Shown here one piece after another: positions 16,197-23,605 of a DNA stretch of 64,000 bases. A program made the position numbers and the translations under genes. The notes below the pieces were generated by a model. It had not been told where the DNA came from. It made no database searches and was given only the letters and a program-made list of their open reading frames with translations. The first letter of the stretch is position 1, and every line of letters begins with the position of its first letter. This stretch comes from Cyanobium sp. ATX 6F1 (GTDB lineage Bacteria; Cyanobacteriota; Cyanobacteriia; PCC-6307; Cyanobiaceae), in NCBI RefSeq assembly GCF_024346315.1, contig NZ_JAGQCS010000001.1, positions 248,001 to 312,000 on the forward strand, given 5' to 3'.

Positions 16197-16340
16197 GCCT
16201 TCGCGCTCGGTGCTGAGAAATGGGGCCTGACGTAGGCCACGGCCCACGCGCTGGACCAGGCGCTGTTCGTCCCGATGATCGGCATGGTGCCGTCGCTGAA
16301 TGTGTCGGTGGCGGCCTGGTGCCGAAAGCAGGGGCGGGGC
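16197..16340 (+). pseudogene. Internally deleted trmH fragment
   Basis: The reading runs AFALGAEKWGLT-stop-ATAHALDQALFVPM, then IGMVPSLNVSVAAWCRKQGR. It follows the trmH segment 13270-13386 closely, contains an in-frame TAG, then jumps to the sequence near 13511. The jump falls in the 9-bp GGTGGCGGC that occurs at both places in intact trmH, so a deletion between short repeats is the likely cause. No product is expected. Confidence 0.82.
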
Positions 16341-16388
16341 TTAACCGTAGCGCTGAGCTCCTGGCCACGTTGGTGGGTGTAAGGAGCC

Positions 16389-16775
16389 TCAAATCTGCTC
16401 CACCCGTCGCCCGTAGGCCACCAGTTGGCGGTCAGCCGTGAGCAGGGTGAGCTTCAGGGCCTTGGCCTGGGCCAGCAGCAAGCGATCAAACGGATCTTGA
16501 TGCAGCGTGGGCAGCAGGGCGGTGGCGGCGGCATGGCTGGCCTCGATCGCCAGCAGGTCGAACCCGGCGCTGGCGATGGCCTCGATGAGTTGCTGGGGCG
16601 ACACCGGAAGCTTGCCCAGTTGATGTTTGATCGCCACCTCCCAGACCGAGGCCGCACTCACCAGGGCACGGGCCGCACGGATCTGGGCTTCCCGCGCCCG
16701 GCTCAGGCGGGCGTCGCCGCTCAACCACCAGAGCAACACGTGGGTATCGAGCAGATAGGGGCCGTTGGTGGTCAT
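16389..16775 (-). CDS. PIN-domain toxin VapC (Phd/VapC module)
   Basis: A 128-aa PIN-domain ribonuclease. The four acidic positions of the Mg2+ site are visible: D in LLDTHVLLWWLSGD, E in SAASVWEVAIK, D in QDPFDRLLLAQA and D in LLTADRQL. The LDTHxLLWW opening places it in the large cyanobacterial/proteobacterial VapC subgroup. Such toxins cleave tRNA or rRNA when unbound. Its ATG overlaps the TGA of the upstream antitoxin by four bases. It is transcribed opposite to the Xre-RES and AbrB/VapC modules. Confidence 0.92.
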   Translation of the reverse strand: MTTNGPYLLDTHVLLWWLSGDARLSRAREAQIRAARALVSAASVWEVAIKHQLGKLPVSPQQLIEAIASAGFDLLAIEASHAAATALLPTLHQDPFDRLLLAQAKALKLTLLTADRQLVAYGRRVEQI

Positions 16776-17020
16776 GGCCGAGCGGGCCCCAGCATCAGCT
16801 CAGCCACCTGTTCCTCAACCTCGGTGGAAAAGGCAGCATCGATCTGGGCGGGATCCAGCGCCAACAGGCCCCTGCCGGCCAGGGGCTGGATCGGTGTGCC
16901 CGGCACCAGACGCACCAACGGCTTGCCAGCCCGGGCAATCCAGACCTCTTCGCCGTCAAGGGCCGCCTGTACGAGCTCGGAGAGCTGGGTTTTCGCGGCG
17001 TAGAGGTTCGCCTGTCGCAC
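16772..17020 (-). CDS. Phd/YefM-type antitoxin
   Basis: An 82-aa protein with the Phd/YefM N-terminal fold: NLYAAKTQLSELVQAALDG, then EEVWIARAGKPLVRLVPG. This half dimerises and binds operator DNA. The C-terminal 35 residues (DPAQIDAAFSTEVEEQ) are the likely toxin-wrapping tail. It precedes and overlaps the vapC gene, the classic order. The promoter should lie in the 200-bp gap to its right, which also holds a trmH repeat. Confidence 0.9.
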   Translation of the reverse strand: MRQANLYAAKTQLSELVQAALDGEEVWIARAGKPLVRLVPGTPIQPLAGRGLLALDPAQIDAAFSTEVEEQVAELMLGPARP

Positions 17021-17115
17021 GAGGCTGCTTCAACGAGTCACCAACCCTATCGCCTGTATGACCAAGTTAGTTAGACCAAAGGCAATCAGAACAAGAGCAC
17101 GGGGGCTATGGGCTG

Positions 17116-17138
17116 CCAGGCGCTGTTCATCCCGATGA
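17116..17138 (+). repeat. Third copy of a trmH-derived segment (23 bp)
   Basis: This 23-base stretch is the same as the part of trmH encoding DQALFIPM (around 13330-13352), apart from its first base. It also matches the damaged copy near 16254-16276 with few differences. It stands alone between the Phd and AbrB genes, with no coding context. Confidence 0.6.
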
Positions 17139-17218
17139 GGCCCTGCGACCCAGGTGCGGCGGCTCAGCATGGCGATTAGCAAGGCAAAAACGCCTTACAT
17201 TCAGTGTTGGATGGCCAC

Positions 17219-17512
17219 ATGGCGATGACCAACGTTCCAAGTCACGGCTCTCGATCCCTCACCGTCACCAGCAAGGGTCAGGTGACGCTACGCAAAGAGC
17301 TGCTGGTCCACCTCGGCCTTCAGCCTGGCCAGCGCATTGACGTGGAAGTTCTGCCAGGCGGCCGGTTAGAGCTCCACGCCGAGCAAGCCACCGGCAGCAT
17401 CACCAACTTCATCGGCCTGCTGGCAGGCCGCAGCAGCCACCGTGCCAGCCTGGAAGAGCTTGATGAGGCCGCTGCCTCGGGCTGGGCCGCTTTGGGCGGC
17501 ACCAGCCCATGA
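17219..17512 (+). CDS. AbrB/SpoVT-type antitoxin
   Basis: About 97 aa. The N-terminus SLTVTSKGQVTLRKELLVHLGL then PGQRIDVEVLPGGRLEL is a swapped-hairpin AbrB DNA-binding domain. The C-terminal part (LEELDEAAASGWAALG) is the expected toxin-binding helix. Start is given as ATG 17219; ATG 17225 and GTG 17204 are alternatives. Its stop overlaps the vapC start as ATGA, so the pair is coupled. AbrB-type partners are common for this VapC subgroup. Confidence 0.88.
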   Translation: MAMTNVPSHGSRSLTVTSKGQVTLRKELLVHLGLQPGQRIDVEVLPGGRLELHAEQATGSITNFIGLLAGRSSHRASLEELDEAAASGWAALGGTSP

Positions 17513-17904
17513 GGATCACGGCCGACACCAACGTGCTGGTGCGCGCCTTGGTGCAGGACGATCCGGAGCAAGCCCGCTCAGCCAGTGCGCTTCTGGAGCA
17601 GGCGGAGCGGGTTGCGATCTCGCTACCGGTGCTGAGTGAACTGGTGTGGGTGCTGCGCCGTGTCTACCACTTCTCCAACGCCAGCTGCGTCAGCGCCATC
17701 GAAGCACTGCTGGCCAGCAGCAGCGTGGCCGTCGATCGGCCTGCCGTTGCAACCGGGCTCAAGTTGCTCTCGGCGGGCGGCGATTTCGCCGATGGCGTGA
17801 TCGCCTTTGGCGGGCGGCAGCTGGGCAGCGACCAGCTGGCCACGTTCGACCGCGAAGCCGCGCGTCTGCTGAGTGAGGCCGGTGAGCCGGTGCTTTTACT
17901 TTGA
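17509..17904 (+). CDS. PIN-domain toxin VapC (AbrB/VapC module)
   Basis: A 131-aa PIN ribonuclease. Catalytic acids are visible in ITADTNVLVRALVQDDP, LPVLSELVWVLRR, GGDFADGVIAFGGRQLG and LATFDREAARLL. It differs from the other VapC in the window in the NVLVR opening and the FADGVI motif, so it belongs to a different VapC subgroup. A truncated copy of its 3' end lies 1.4 kb upstream. It overlaps its AbrB-type antitoxin by four bases. Downstream lie only remnants for 700 bp. Confidence 0.93.
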   Translation: MRITADTNVLVRALVQDDPEQARSASALLEQAERVAISLPVLSELVWVLRRVYHFSNASCVSAIEALLASSSVAVDRPAVATGLKLLSAGGDFADGVIAFGGRQLGSDQLATFDREAARLLSEAGEPVLLL

Positions 17905-18002
17905 CAACAACCGGCAGGGGCTTTGGTAATCCTGCAGATCCGCGATCGTCCTGATCCCCTGCATCAGCCGTTTCAGGGGCGGGTGCCCGGTGTCAACGAC
18001 GC

Positions 18003-18182
18003 AGGCGGTCTGATCCGCGCACTCCTGACCGGACAGGCCCCGCGCCCGAGGGAAGCCGCAGCGTGGGACGGTTAATGTCACGGTTACGGGTGGGCCACTA
18101 CCGCGTTGTCTACGAATGGCAGCGCAGCGAGCTTGTGATCCTGGTGCTGCGGATCGCTCACCGCAGGGTGGTTGACCGCTGA
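18003..18182 (+). pseudogene. RelE/ParE-type toxin remnant
   Basis: The 3' half reads SRLRVGHYRVVYEWQRSELV then LVLRIAHRRVVDR-stop. This is the diagnostic end of RelE-family toxins (RLRVGDYRVVYE...VLRIGHRREVYR). Upstream, the frame continues without a stop through SDPRTPDRTGPAPEGS, resembling the DPRP...L.G loop, but the first half of the gene and any start in context are missing. The only ATG gives 35 residues. No antitoxin partner adjoins it. Confidence 0.55.
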
Positions 18183-18273
18183 ACCGCTACAGCCCAGCGG
18201 GATCCAGTGCCAACAGGCTCCAGAGCGCGCCCGAGCCGGTGATGCCTTGATGCACTGATGCCACGATGCAGTC

Positions 18274-18447
18274 ATGTGCATCACGCTCGACATTGAGGAC
18301 GACGTCCCGGCTGCCCTATCGGGCGATGGGGCGCCAATGGCGAGGAAACCCCAAGCGGTTGCTGGGTTCCGCCCCTTTCAGTCAATCCAGGCGGAACTGA
18401 TCAGCAACGAGCAGATCGATCAGCTCCGTGATCGCGACGGCCTCTGA
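18274..18447 (+). pseudogene. Possible UPF0175-type antitoxin remnant
   Basis: A 57-codon frame beginning MCITLDIEDDVPAALSGDG and ending ISNEQIDQLRDRDGL. The start resembles the N-terminus of UPF0175 antitoxins (ITLDIPDDIA.AL.G.G). The middle and the C-terminal HTH are missing or scrambled. It may be a decayed gene or chance resemblance. The 700-bp stretch from 17905 to 18614 holds only this, the RelE remnant and unassigned sequence. Confidence 0.35.
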
Positions 18448-18614
18448 TGCACGGGGACAACCACCTGTCCCATCATCGAAATGGGGTTGTGCGGATCATG
18501 GCCCAGCCCGCCTATCCCAACCATCGACCGGCTGGATCTGACCGCAGACACTGATGCTTGCGGTGTTGAGGGGTGGGAGGCGGCAACATGGGCCCGTCCG
18601 AGCTCCCGCCCCCG

Positions 18615-19388
18615 ATGAAAGCCGTGATCCTCGCCGGGGGGCTGGGCACCCGCATCAGCGAAGAGACCCATCTGCGGCCCAAGCCAATGCTGGAAATCGG
18701 CGGCAAACCGATCCTCTGGCACATCCTCAAGACCTACAGCCACCACGGCATCCGTGAGTTCGTGATCTGCTGCGGCTACCGGGGGTATGTGATCAAGGAG
18801 TACTTCGCCAACTACTTCCTTCACCTGAGCGATGTGACCTTCGATCTGGCCGCCAACCGCATGGAGGTGCACCGTCAGGAGGCCGAACCCTGGCGGGTCA
18901 CGTTGGTGGACACTGGCGAGGACACCGCCACCGGCGGCCGCCTCAAGCGGGTGGCGGAGCACCTGGATGAGGGCCCGTTCTGCCTAACCTATGGCGATGG
19001 GGTGGGGGATGTGGACATCACCGCCCTGCTGGCCTTCCACAAAAGCCACGGCAAGCCGGCCACGGTCACGGCGGTGCAGCCCCCCGGCCGCTATGGCAGT
19101 CTGCTGATCGAGGCAGGGGCGACGTCCGTGGGCGGCTTCGAGGAAAAGCCCCAGGGCGATGGCCACTGGATCAACGGGGGCTATTTCGTGCTCGAACCCC
19201 AGGTGCTGGAGCTGATCGAGGGCGACGCCACCACCTGGGAGTTCGAACCGCTGAGGGCCCTGGCCCACCGGGGTGAGCTGGAGGCCTTCCAGCACCGGGG
19301 CTTCTGGAGACCGATGGACACGCTCCGGGACAAGACCCAGCTCGAGGAGCTCTGGGCCAGCGGCAAGGCCCCCTGGAAGGTGTGGTGA
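18615..19388 (+). CDS. rfbF: Glucose-1-phosphate cytidylyltransferase
   Basis: First enzyme of the CDP-6-deoxyhexose/CDP-3,6-dideoxyhexose route: CTP + glucose-1-P gives CDP-glucose. The 257-aa length equals that of known RfbF. The nucleotidyltransferase signature KAVILAGGLGTRISEET and RPKPMLEIGGKPILWHIL are intact, as are ICCGYRGYVIKEYF, YGDGVGDVD and the C-terminal GFWRPMDTLRDK. The ATG at 18615 gives the family start; an upstream GTG at 18573 is less likely. Its end overlaps rfbG, so the two are translated together. Confidence 0.96.
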   Translation: MKAVILAGGLGTRISEETHLRPKPMLEIGGKPILWHILKTYSHHGIREFVICCGYRGYVIKEYFANYFLHLSDVTFDLAANRMEVHRQEAEPWRVTLVDTGEDTATGGRLKRVAEHLDEGPFCLTYGDGVGDVDITALLAFHKSHGKPATVTAVQPPGRYGSLLIEAGATSVGGFEEKPQGDGHWINGGYFVLEPQVLELIEGDATTWEFEPLRALAHRGELEAFQHRGFWRPMDTLRDKTQLEELWASGKAPWKVW

Positions 19389-20488
19389 GCGCTGTGCTCA
19401 GCCCTGATCCTTCCTTCTGGCAAGGCCGGCGGGTGCTGCTCACCGGCCACACGGGCTTCAAGGGCAGCTGGCTCACGCTCTGGCTGCTGGAGCTGGGGGC
19501 GGAGGTGTGGGGGCTGTCCCTGGCGCCGGAAGGGGATCCCAACCTGTTCGAGCAACTGGGGCTGGCCGGGGCGCGGGCCGACCGGCTGCGGCATCGCGAA
19601 GTCAACCTGCTCGACCCCGGCGGGGTGCGGGAGCTGGTTGAGCAGTGCCGCCCAGAGCTGGTGTTCCATCTGGCCGCCCAGTCGCTGGTGCGACGGGGCT
19701 ACCGCGATCCGCTGCTCACCTGGCAGACCAACGTGATCGGCACGTTGCAGCTGCTGGAGGCCCTGCGGCAGCGGCCCGAGCCCTGTGCGGTGGTCTGCGT
19801 GACCACCGACAAGGTGTACGAGAACCACGGCGGCGTAGCCGCCTTCCAGGAAGACGACCGGCTGGGGGGAGATGACCCCTACAGCAGCAGCAAGGCGGCG
19901 ATGGAGCTGGCGGTGGACAGTTGGCGGGAGAGCTTCTGGGGCTCGGCCCCCCACCAGCATCCGGGGCTGACGCTGGCGACGGCCAGAGCCGGCAACGTGA
20001 TCGGCGGCGGCGACTGGGCCAACGACCGAATCCTCCCCGATGCCATCCGGGCGCTGCAGGCTGAAAAAGCAATCGTGGTGCGTCAGCCGGCCGCGATCCG
20101 CCCCTGGCAGCACGTGCTCGATCCGCTGGCGGGCTATCTGCTGCTGGCGGAGCGGCTTCATCACGGCACCCTGGCCGAGAACACCTTCAACTTCGGGCCC
20201 GATCCGGCGGACAGCCGCAGCGTCGCGGAGGTGGTGGACACGCTGCTGCGCCACTGGCCAGGCCAGTGGCGCGAGCAGACGGATCCCCAGGCCCCGGCCG
20301 AGAGCGGCGAGCTTCGGCTCAATTCCGACCGAGCCCGCCAGCTGCTCGATTGGCGGCCGCTGTGGAGCTTTGAGGAGGCGGTGACCCGCACGGTGGGCTG
20401 GTATCGCGCCGTGCACGAAGGGGCCAGACCCCTAGAGTGTTGCCTGGCGGATCTGGAGTCCTATCGGCGGATGGGCGGCGGCGCGTAG
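19385..20488 (+). CDS. rfbG: CDP-glucose 4,6-dehydratase
   Basis: Extended SDR of about 367 aa that converts CDP-D-glucose to CDP-4-keto-6-deoxy-D-glucose. The NAD-binding glycine motif is VLLTGHTGFKGSWLTLWLLE, the catalytic Tyr-Lys is in DDPYSSSKAAMELA, and the family stretches VFHLAAQSLVRRGYRDP and ARAGNVIGGGDWANDRILPD are present. GTG 19385 overlaps the rfbF stop as GTGA; GTG 19382 is the alternative. Its TAG stop overlaps the GTG of the following small gene, which interrupts the expected rfbG-rfbH order. Confidence 0.96.
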   Translation: MSAVLSPDPSFWQGRRVLLTGHTGFKGSWLTLWLLELGAEVWGLSLAPEGDPNLFEQLGLAGARADRLRHREVNLLDPGGVRELVEQCRPELVFHLAAQSLVRRGYRDPLLTWQTNVIGTLQLLEALRQRPEPCAVVCVTTDKVYENHGGVAAFQEDDRLGGDDPYSSSKAAMELAVDSWRESFWGSAPHQHPGLTLATARAGNVIGGGDWANDRILPDAIRALQAEKAIVVRQPAAIRPWQHVLDPLAGYLLLAERLHHGTLAENTFNFGPDPADSRSVAEVVDTLLRHWPGQWREQTDPQAPAESGELRLNSDRARQLLDWRPLWSFEEAVTRTVGWYRAVHEGARPLECCLADLESYRRMGGGA

Positions 20489-20757
20489 TGGAACTCAGCC
20501 GCCACGCCATCGACAAGCTCGAGACCTATGGGGTCTGCGCTGACCGTTTGCAGGGCTGGCTCCAGGCGCTGAGTGCCGGAGAAAGCTTTCTCGATACGAC
20601 CACTGGGGCTTTTGGTGTGGTTGTTCACTGGGAAGAGCGGCCTTGGGTGGTGATTTTGAGCGAGGATGGCAACAAGGTCGTGACGACCTACCCAAGCGAT
20701 GAGCGGACGATCAACAATCGCCGCCTAGGAGGCCGATGGATCGTTCCCAACAACTGA
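20488..20757 (+). CDS. Small protein of a two-gene cassette inside the rfb operon (toxin-like)
   Basis: An 89-aa protein from GTG 20488, which shares a base with the rfbG stop (TAGTG). The opening LSRHAIDKLETYGVCADRLQ and the end VVTTYPSDERTINNRRLGGRW resemble small BECR-fold proteins of the DUF4258/RelE kind, where a His-helix start is followed by a beta-sheet and a conserved VTTY-like strand. It overlaps the next small gene by 22 bases. The two together look like a toxin-antitoxin-style pair, but neither family is certain. Confidence 0.65.
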   Translation: MELSRHAIDKLETYGVCADRLQGWLQALSAGESFLDTTTGAFGVVVHWEERPWVVILSEDGNKVVTTYPSDERTINNRRLGGRWIVPNN

Positions 20758-20981
20758 CCCTTCAGCTCAAGCAGATGGAGCGTCTCGTTGACACTGAAAG
20801 CGGTGCCATCCTCTTCCGGCATCCCAGCCTGCGCGGCATCCCAGATCTGGTTATCGAAGGAGACGGCTACACCATTGAATTCATCGGTTCCACCTTGCTG
20901 TGCCTCGACATCCGCGATCCTTCAGGAATGGTCCGTCTCCTCGCTGATCCCCTGAAATCTCAACTCCCTGTTGGAGTTTGA
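20736..20981 (+). CDS. Second small protein of the rfb-embedded cassette
   Basis: An 81-aa protein beginning MDRSQQLTLQLKQMERL. The middle, GIPDLVIEGDGYTIEFIGS, then LLCLDIRDPSG, is beta-rich, with a short N-terminal helix. No family recognised. Its ATG lies inside the end of the preceding gene, so the pair is translationally coupled. The rfbH ATG follows eight bases after its stop. Position as the downstream partner suggests an antitoxin or cofactor for the first protein, by analogy only. Confidence 0.62.
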   Translation: MDRSQQLTLQLKQMERLVDTESGAILFRHPSLRGIPDLVIEGDGYTIEFIGSTLLCLDIRDPSGMVRLLADPLKSQLPVGV

Positions 20982-20988
20982 TTGGTTG

Positions 20989-22500
20989 ATGACCCAAAGC
21001 CCCGAGGAACTCAAAACGCAGATCCTCGCGCTCACTCGCGAGTATGCCCGGCAGGTCCACGCCCAACACCTGCCCGCCGATGACCCGGGGCGCCCAACCT
21101 GGAGAGGTGGGCCGATCCCCTACGCCGGAAGAGTCTTCGGGGAAGAGGAGGTAGAGGCGGCGGTGGCCAGCAGCCTCGATTTCTGGCTCACCTTGGGGGC
21201 CGAGGGTGAGGCCTTCGAGCGCGAGCTGGCGGCCTTCCTGGGGGTGCGCTCCTCGCTGCTGGTCAATTCGGGCTCCTCGGCCAACCTGATTGCCCTGAGC
21301 ACGTTGACCTCACCGCTGATCGAAGCGGAGCGGCGGCTGCGGCCAGGCGATGAGGTGATCACCTGCGCGGCGGGGTTCCCCACCACCGTGGCGCCGATCC
21401 TGCAGAACGGCTGCGTGGCGGTGTTCGTGGATGCCGACCCGATCACCGCCAATCTGCGGGTGGACCAGCTGGAGGCGGCTTACTCCCCGGGCAAGACCAA
21501 AGCCGTGATGCTGGCCCATGCCCTGGGCAACCCCTTCAACATCGCTGCGGTGCTGGGCTTCTGCCGCCGCCATGACCTCTGGCTGATCGAGGACAACTGC
21601 GATGCCCTCGGCTCCACCTATTCGATGCCCAGGCCGCTGGCCGAGTGGCTGGGATTCAGCGAGAACAGCCCAGGCCTGGATGAGGGCTCCGAGCGGGTGG
21701 TGCGCTACACGGGCACCTGGGGCGATCTGAGCACCCAGAGCTTCTATCCGCCCCACCACATCACCATGGGCGAGGGCGGCGCTGTGAACGTGGTGAGCGC
21801 CAACGGCCGCCTCAGGCGCATCGCCGAGAGCCTGCGCGACTGGGGCCGCGACTGCTGGTGCCAGAGCGGCCGCGACGATACGTGCGGCAAGCGCTACGGC
21901 TGGCAGCTGGGGGAGTTGCCGCCCGGTTACGACCACAAATACATCTATTCCCACCTGGGCTACAACCTCAAACCCCTGGATCTGCAGGCGGCGATCGGGC
22001 GGGTGCAACTGAGGCGGCTGCCGGGGTTCGTGGAGGCGCGTAAGCGCAACTGGCTTCAGCTGAGGTGTGAACTGGAGCCCCTCTCCCACCTGTTCGACTT
22101 CGGCCTGCCCACCCATGCCACGGGTTTCGATCCGGAATCCGGAGACGTCCAGTGGGATGCGAGTGGTTGCCGGAGCGACTGCAGTTGGTTCGGGTTTCTG
22201 CTGCTCGTGCGGCCGGAGGCGCCGTTCACGAATTCGGAACTTGGACGGCACTTGGCGGCTGAGGGAATTGGCAGCCGCATGTTGTTTGGAGGGAACTTGC
22301 TGCGGCAGCCGGCATTTGTGCAACTGCGCCAGGATCGGCCGGAGGCGCTACGGGGGGTGGCAGGGCAGATGGAAGGGGCTGATGGGTTGATGGAGCGGGC
22401 CTTGTTTCTGGGAACCTATCCGGGGTTAAACTTTGCACAGTTCGGCAAGATCTCCAATGAAGTCAATAAATTCATCAAAAGATATATCAATAAGGAATAG
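20989..22500 (+). CDS. rfbH: CDP-4-dehydro-6-deoxyglucose 3-dehydrase (RfbH/E1)
   Basis: PMP-dependent, [2Fe-2S]-containing C3 dehydrase of the DegT fold. With an E3 reductase it removes the C3 hydroxyl to give CDP-3,6-dideoxy-4-ketoglucose. The PLP lysine is replaced by histidine in SFYPPHHITMGEGGA, the hallmark of E1. Cluster cysteines follow in DCWCQSGRDDTCGKRYGW (C-x-C-x7-C). At 503 aa it is longer than the usual ~430-450: about 27 extra residues lie between CDALGSTYS and TGTWGDLST, and another insertion carries CRSDCSWF. The ATG at 20989 is preferred over TTG 20971. No E3 reductase gene is in the window. Confidence 0.95.
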   Translation: MTQSPEELKTQILALTREYARQVHAQHLPADDPGRPTWRGGPIPYAGRVFGEEEVEAAVASSLDFWLTLGAEGEAFERELAAFLGVRSSLLVNSGSSANLIALSTLTSPLIEAERRLRPGDEVITCAAGFPTTVAPILQNGCVAVFVDADPITANLRVDQLEAAYSPGKTKAVMLAHALGNPFNIAAVLGFCRRHDLWLIEDNCDALGSTYSMPRPLAEWLGFSENSPGLDEGSERVVRYTGTWGDLSTQSFYPPHHITMGEGGAVNVVSANGRLRRIAESLRDWGRDCWCQSGRDDTCGKRYGWQLGELPPGYDHKYIYSHLGYNLKPLDLQAAIGRVQLRRLPGFVEARKRNWLQLRCELEPLSHLFDFGLPTHATGFDPESGDVQWDASGCRSDCSWFGFLLLVRPEAPFTNSELGRHLAAEGIGSRMLFGGNLLRQPAFVQLRQDRPEALRGVAGQMEGADGLMERALFLGTYPGLNFAQFGKISNEVNKFIKRYINKE

Positions 22501-22723
22501 GAAGTACCGCCGTGGCAACGACTTATACAAGACAAGTTAAAAGTTTGACATGATTCGACCACGGGAAGGATTGCATACTTTTACCACAAAGTAAATGCAT
22601 GCCAAACAAACCTATCAGAATCAGCCAATCGTAGAAAGTCAGAATTTGTCGGAAACCAGTTATCACGAGTCATTGCGCGTCCAAGCAATGGTAAAATCCA
22701 AAAGACATGGCAAAAATTGAGGC

Positions 22724-23605
22724 ATGGCTCTCACCAAAATCAGAGGACGGACAATTGGCGAAAAAAATCCAGCATACATAATTGCCGAGATTGGCATCAA
22801 CCACAACGGTGACATTCAACTATGCCGAGAATTAATAGACTCAGCCATTGATGCAGGCTGCGATGCAGTAAAGTTTCAGAAGCGCACAATAGAAAAAGTC
22901 TACGGCGAAGAAGAGCTACTACGTGCTCGGGAAAGTCCGTTCGGCACAACAAATGGAGATTTGAAGAGAGCACTTGAGTTTGGAATGAAAGAGTATAAAT
23001 GGATCGACGACTACTGCCGATCAAAGCAAATCGACTGGTTTGCCTCCTGCTGGGACGAAGAATCTGTCGACTTCATCTCGACATTCAATCCACCCTGCTG
23101 GAAAATAGCATCCGCGTCTCTTACCGATCACAACCTACTTCTCCACACGCGCAAAGCAGGTGGGCCTATTCTTTTATCTACAGGCATGAGCAGCCATGAT
23201 GAAATACACGATGCTGTCCAAGTTCTCGGGAAGCAAAATCTTGTTCTTCTGCATTCCTGCAGCACATACCCTGCCTACTATGAAGAGCTCAATCTACGCA
23301 TTATACCAGTACTAATGCAACAGTATGACGTACCCGTAGGTTACTCTGGCCACGAAACAGGAATTGCATCAAGTGTGGCGGCTACAGCACTCGGGGCTTC
23401 CGTCATTGAACGCCACATTACAATAGACCGATCACTTTGGGGAACAGATCAGGCTGCATCTCTAGAGCCAAGTGGGTTCAAACGGCTCGTTCGCGACATC
23501 CGCCTCGTCGAAACATCCATGGGCGACGGCGTAAAGCGCGTTCTCCCTCGAGAAGTTCCTGTGATGGAAAAGTTAAGGAGAGTAGGGGGATGGCGTGACC
23601 GCTAG
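22724..23605 (+). CDS. NeuB/SpsE-type nonulosonate synthase
   Basis: A 293-aa PEP-condensing enzyme of the sialic/legionaminic/pseudaminic acid synthase family. Typical stretches are NPAYIIAEIGINHNGD, AVKFQKRT, KIASASLTDHNLL, GGPILLSTGMSS and GYSGHETG followed by GASVIERHIT. The C-terminal antifreeze (SAF) domain of full-length NeuB is absent, so it is the short form. It probably joins PEP to an aldose or aldose phosphate. It opens the AT-rich plus-strand operon after a 223-bp non-coding gap, with a weak GAGG three bases from the ATG. Substrate cannot be assigned: no NeuC or NeuA is present nearby. Confidence 0.9.
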   Translation: MALTKIRGRTIGEKNPAYIIAEIGINHNGDIQLCRELIDSAIDAGCDAVKFQKRTIEKVYGEEELLRARESPFGTTNGDLKRALEFGMKEYKWIDDYCRSKQIDWFASCWDEESVDFISTFNPPCWKIASASLTDHNLLLHTRKAGGPILLSTGMSSHDEIHDAVQVLGKQNLVLLHSCSTYPAYYEELNLRIIPVLMQQYDVPVGYSGHETGIASSVAATALGASVIERHITIDRSLWGTDQAASLEPSGFKRLVRDIRLVETSMGDGVKRVLPREVPVMEKLRRVGGWRDR

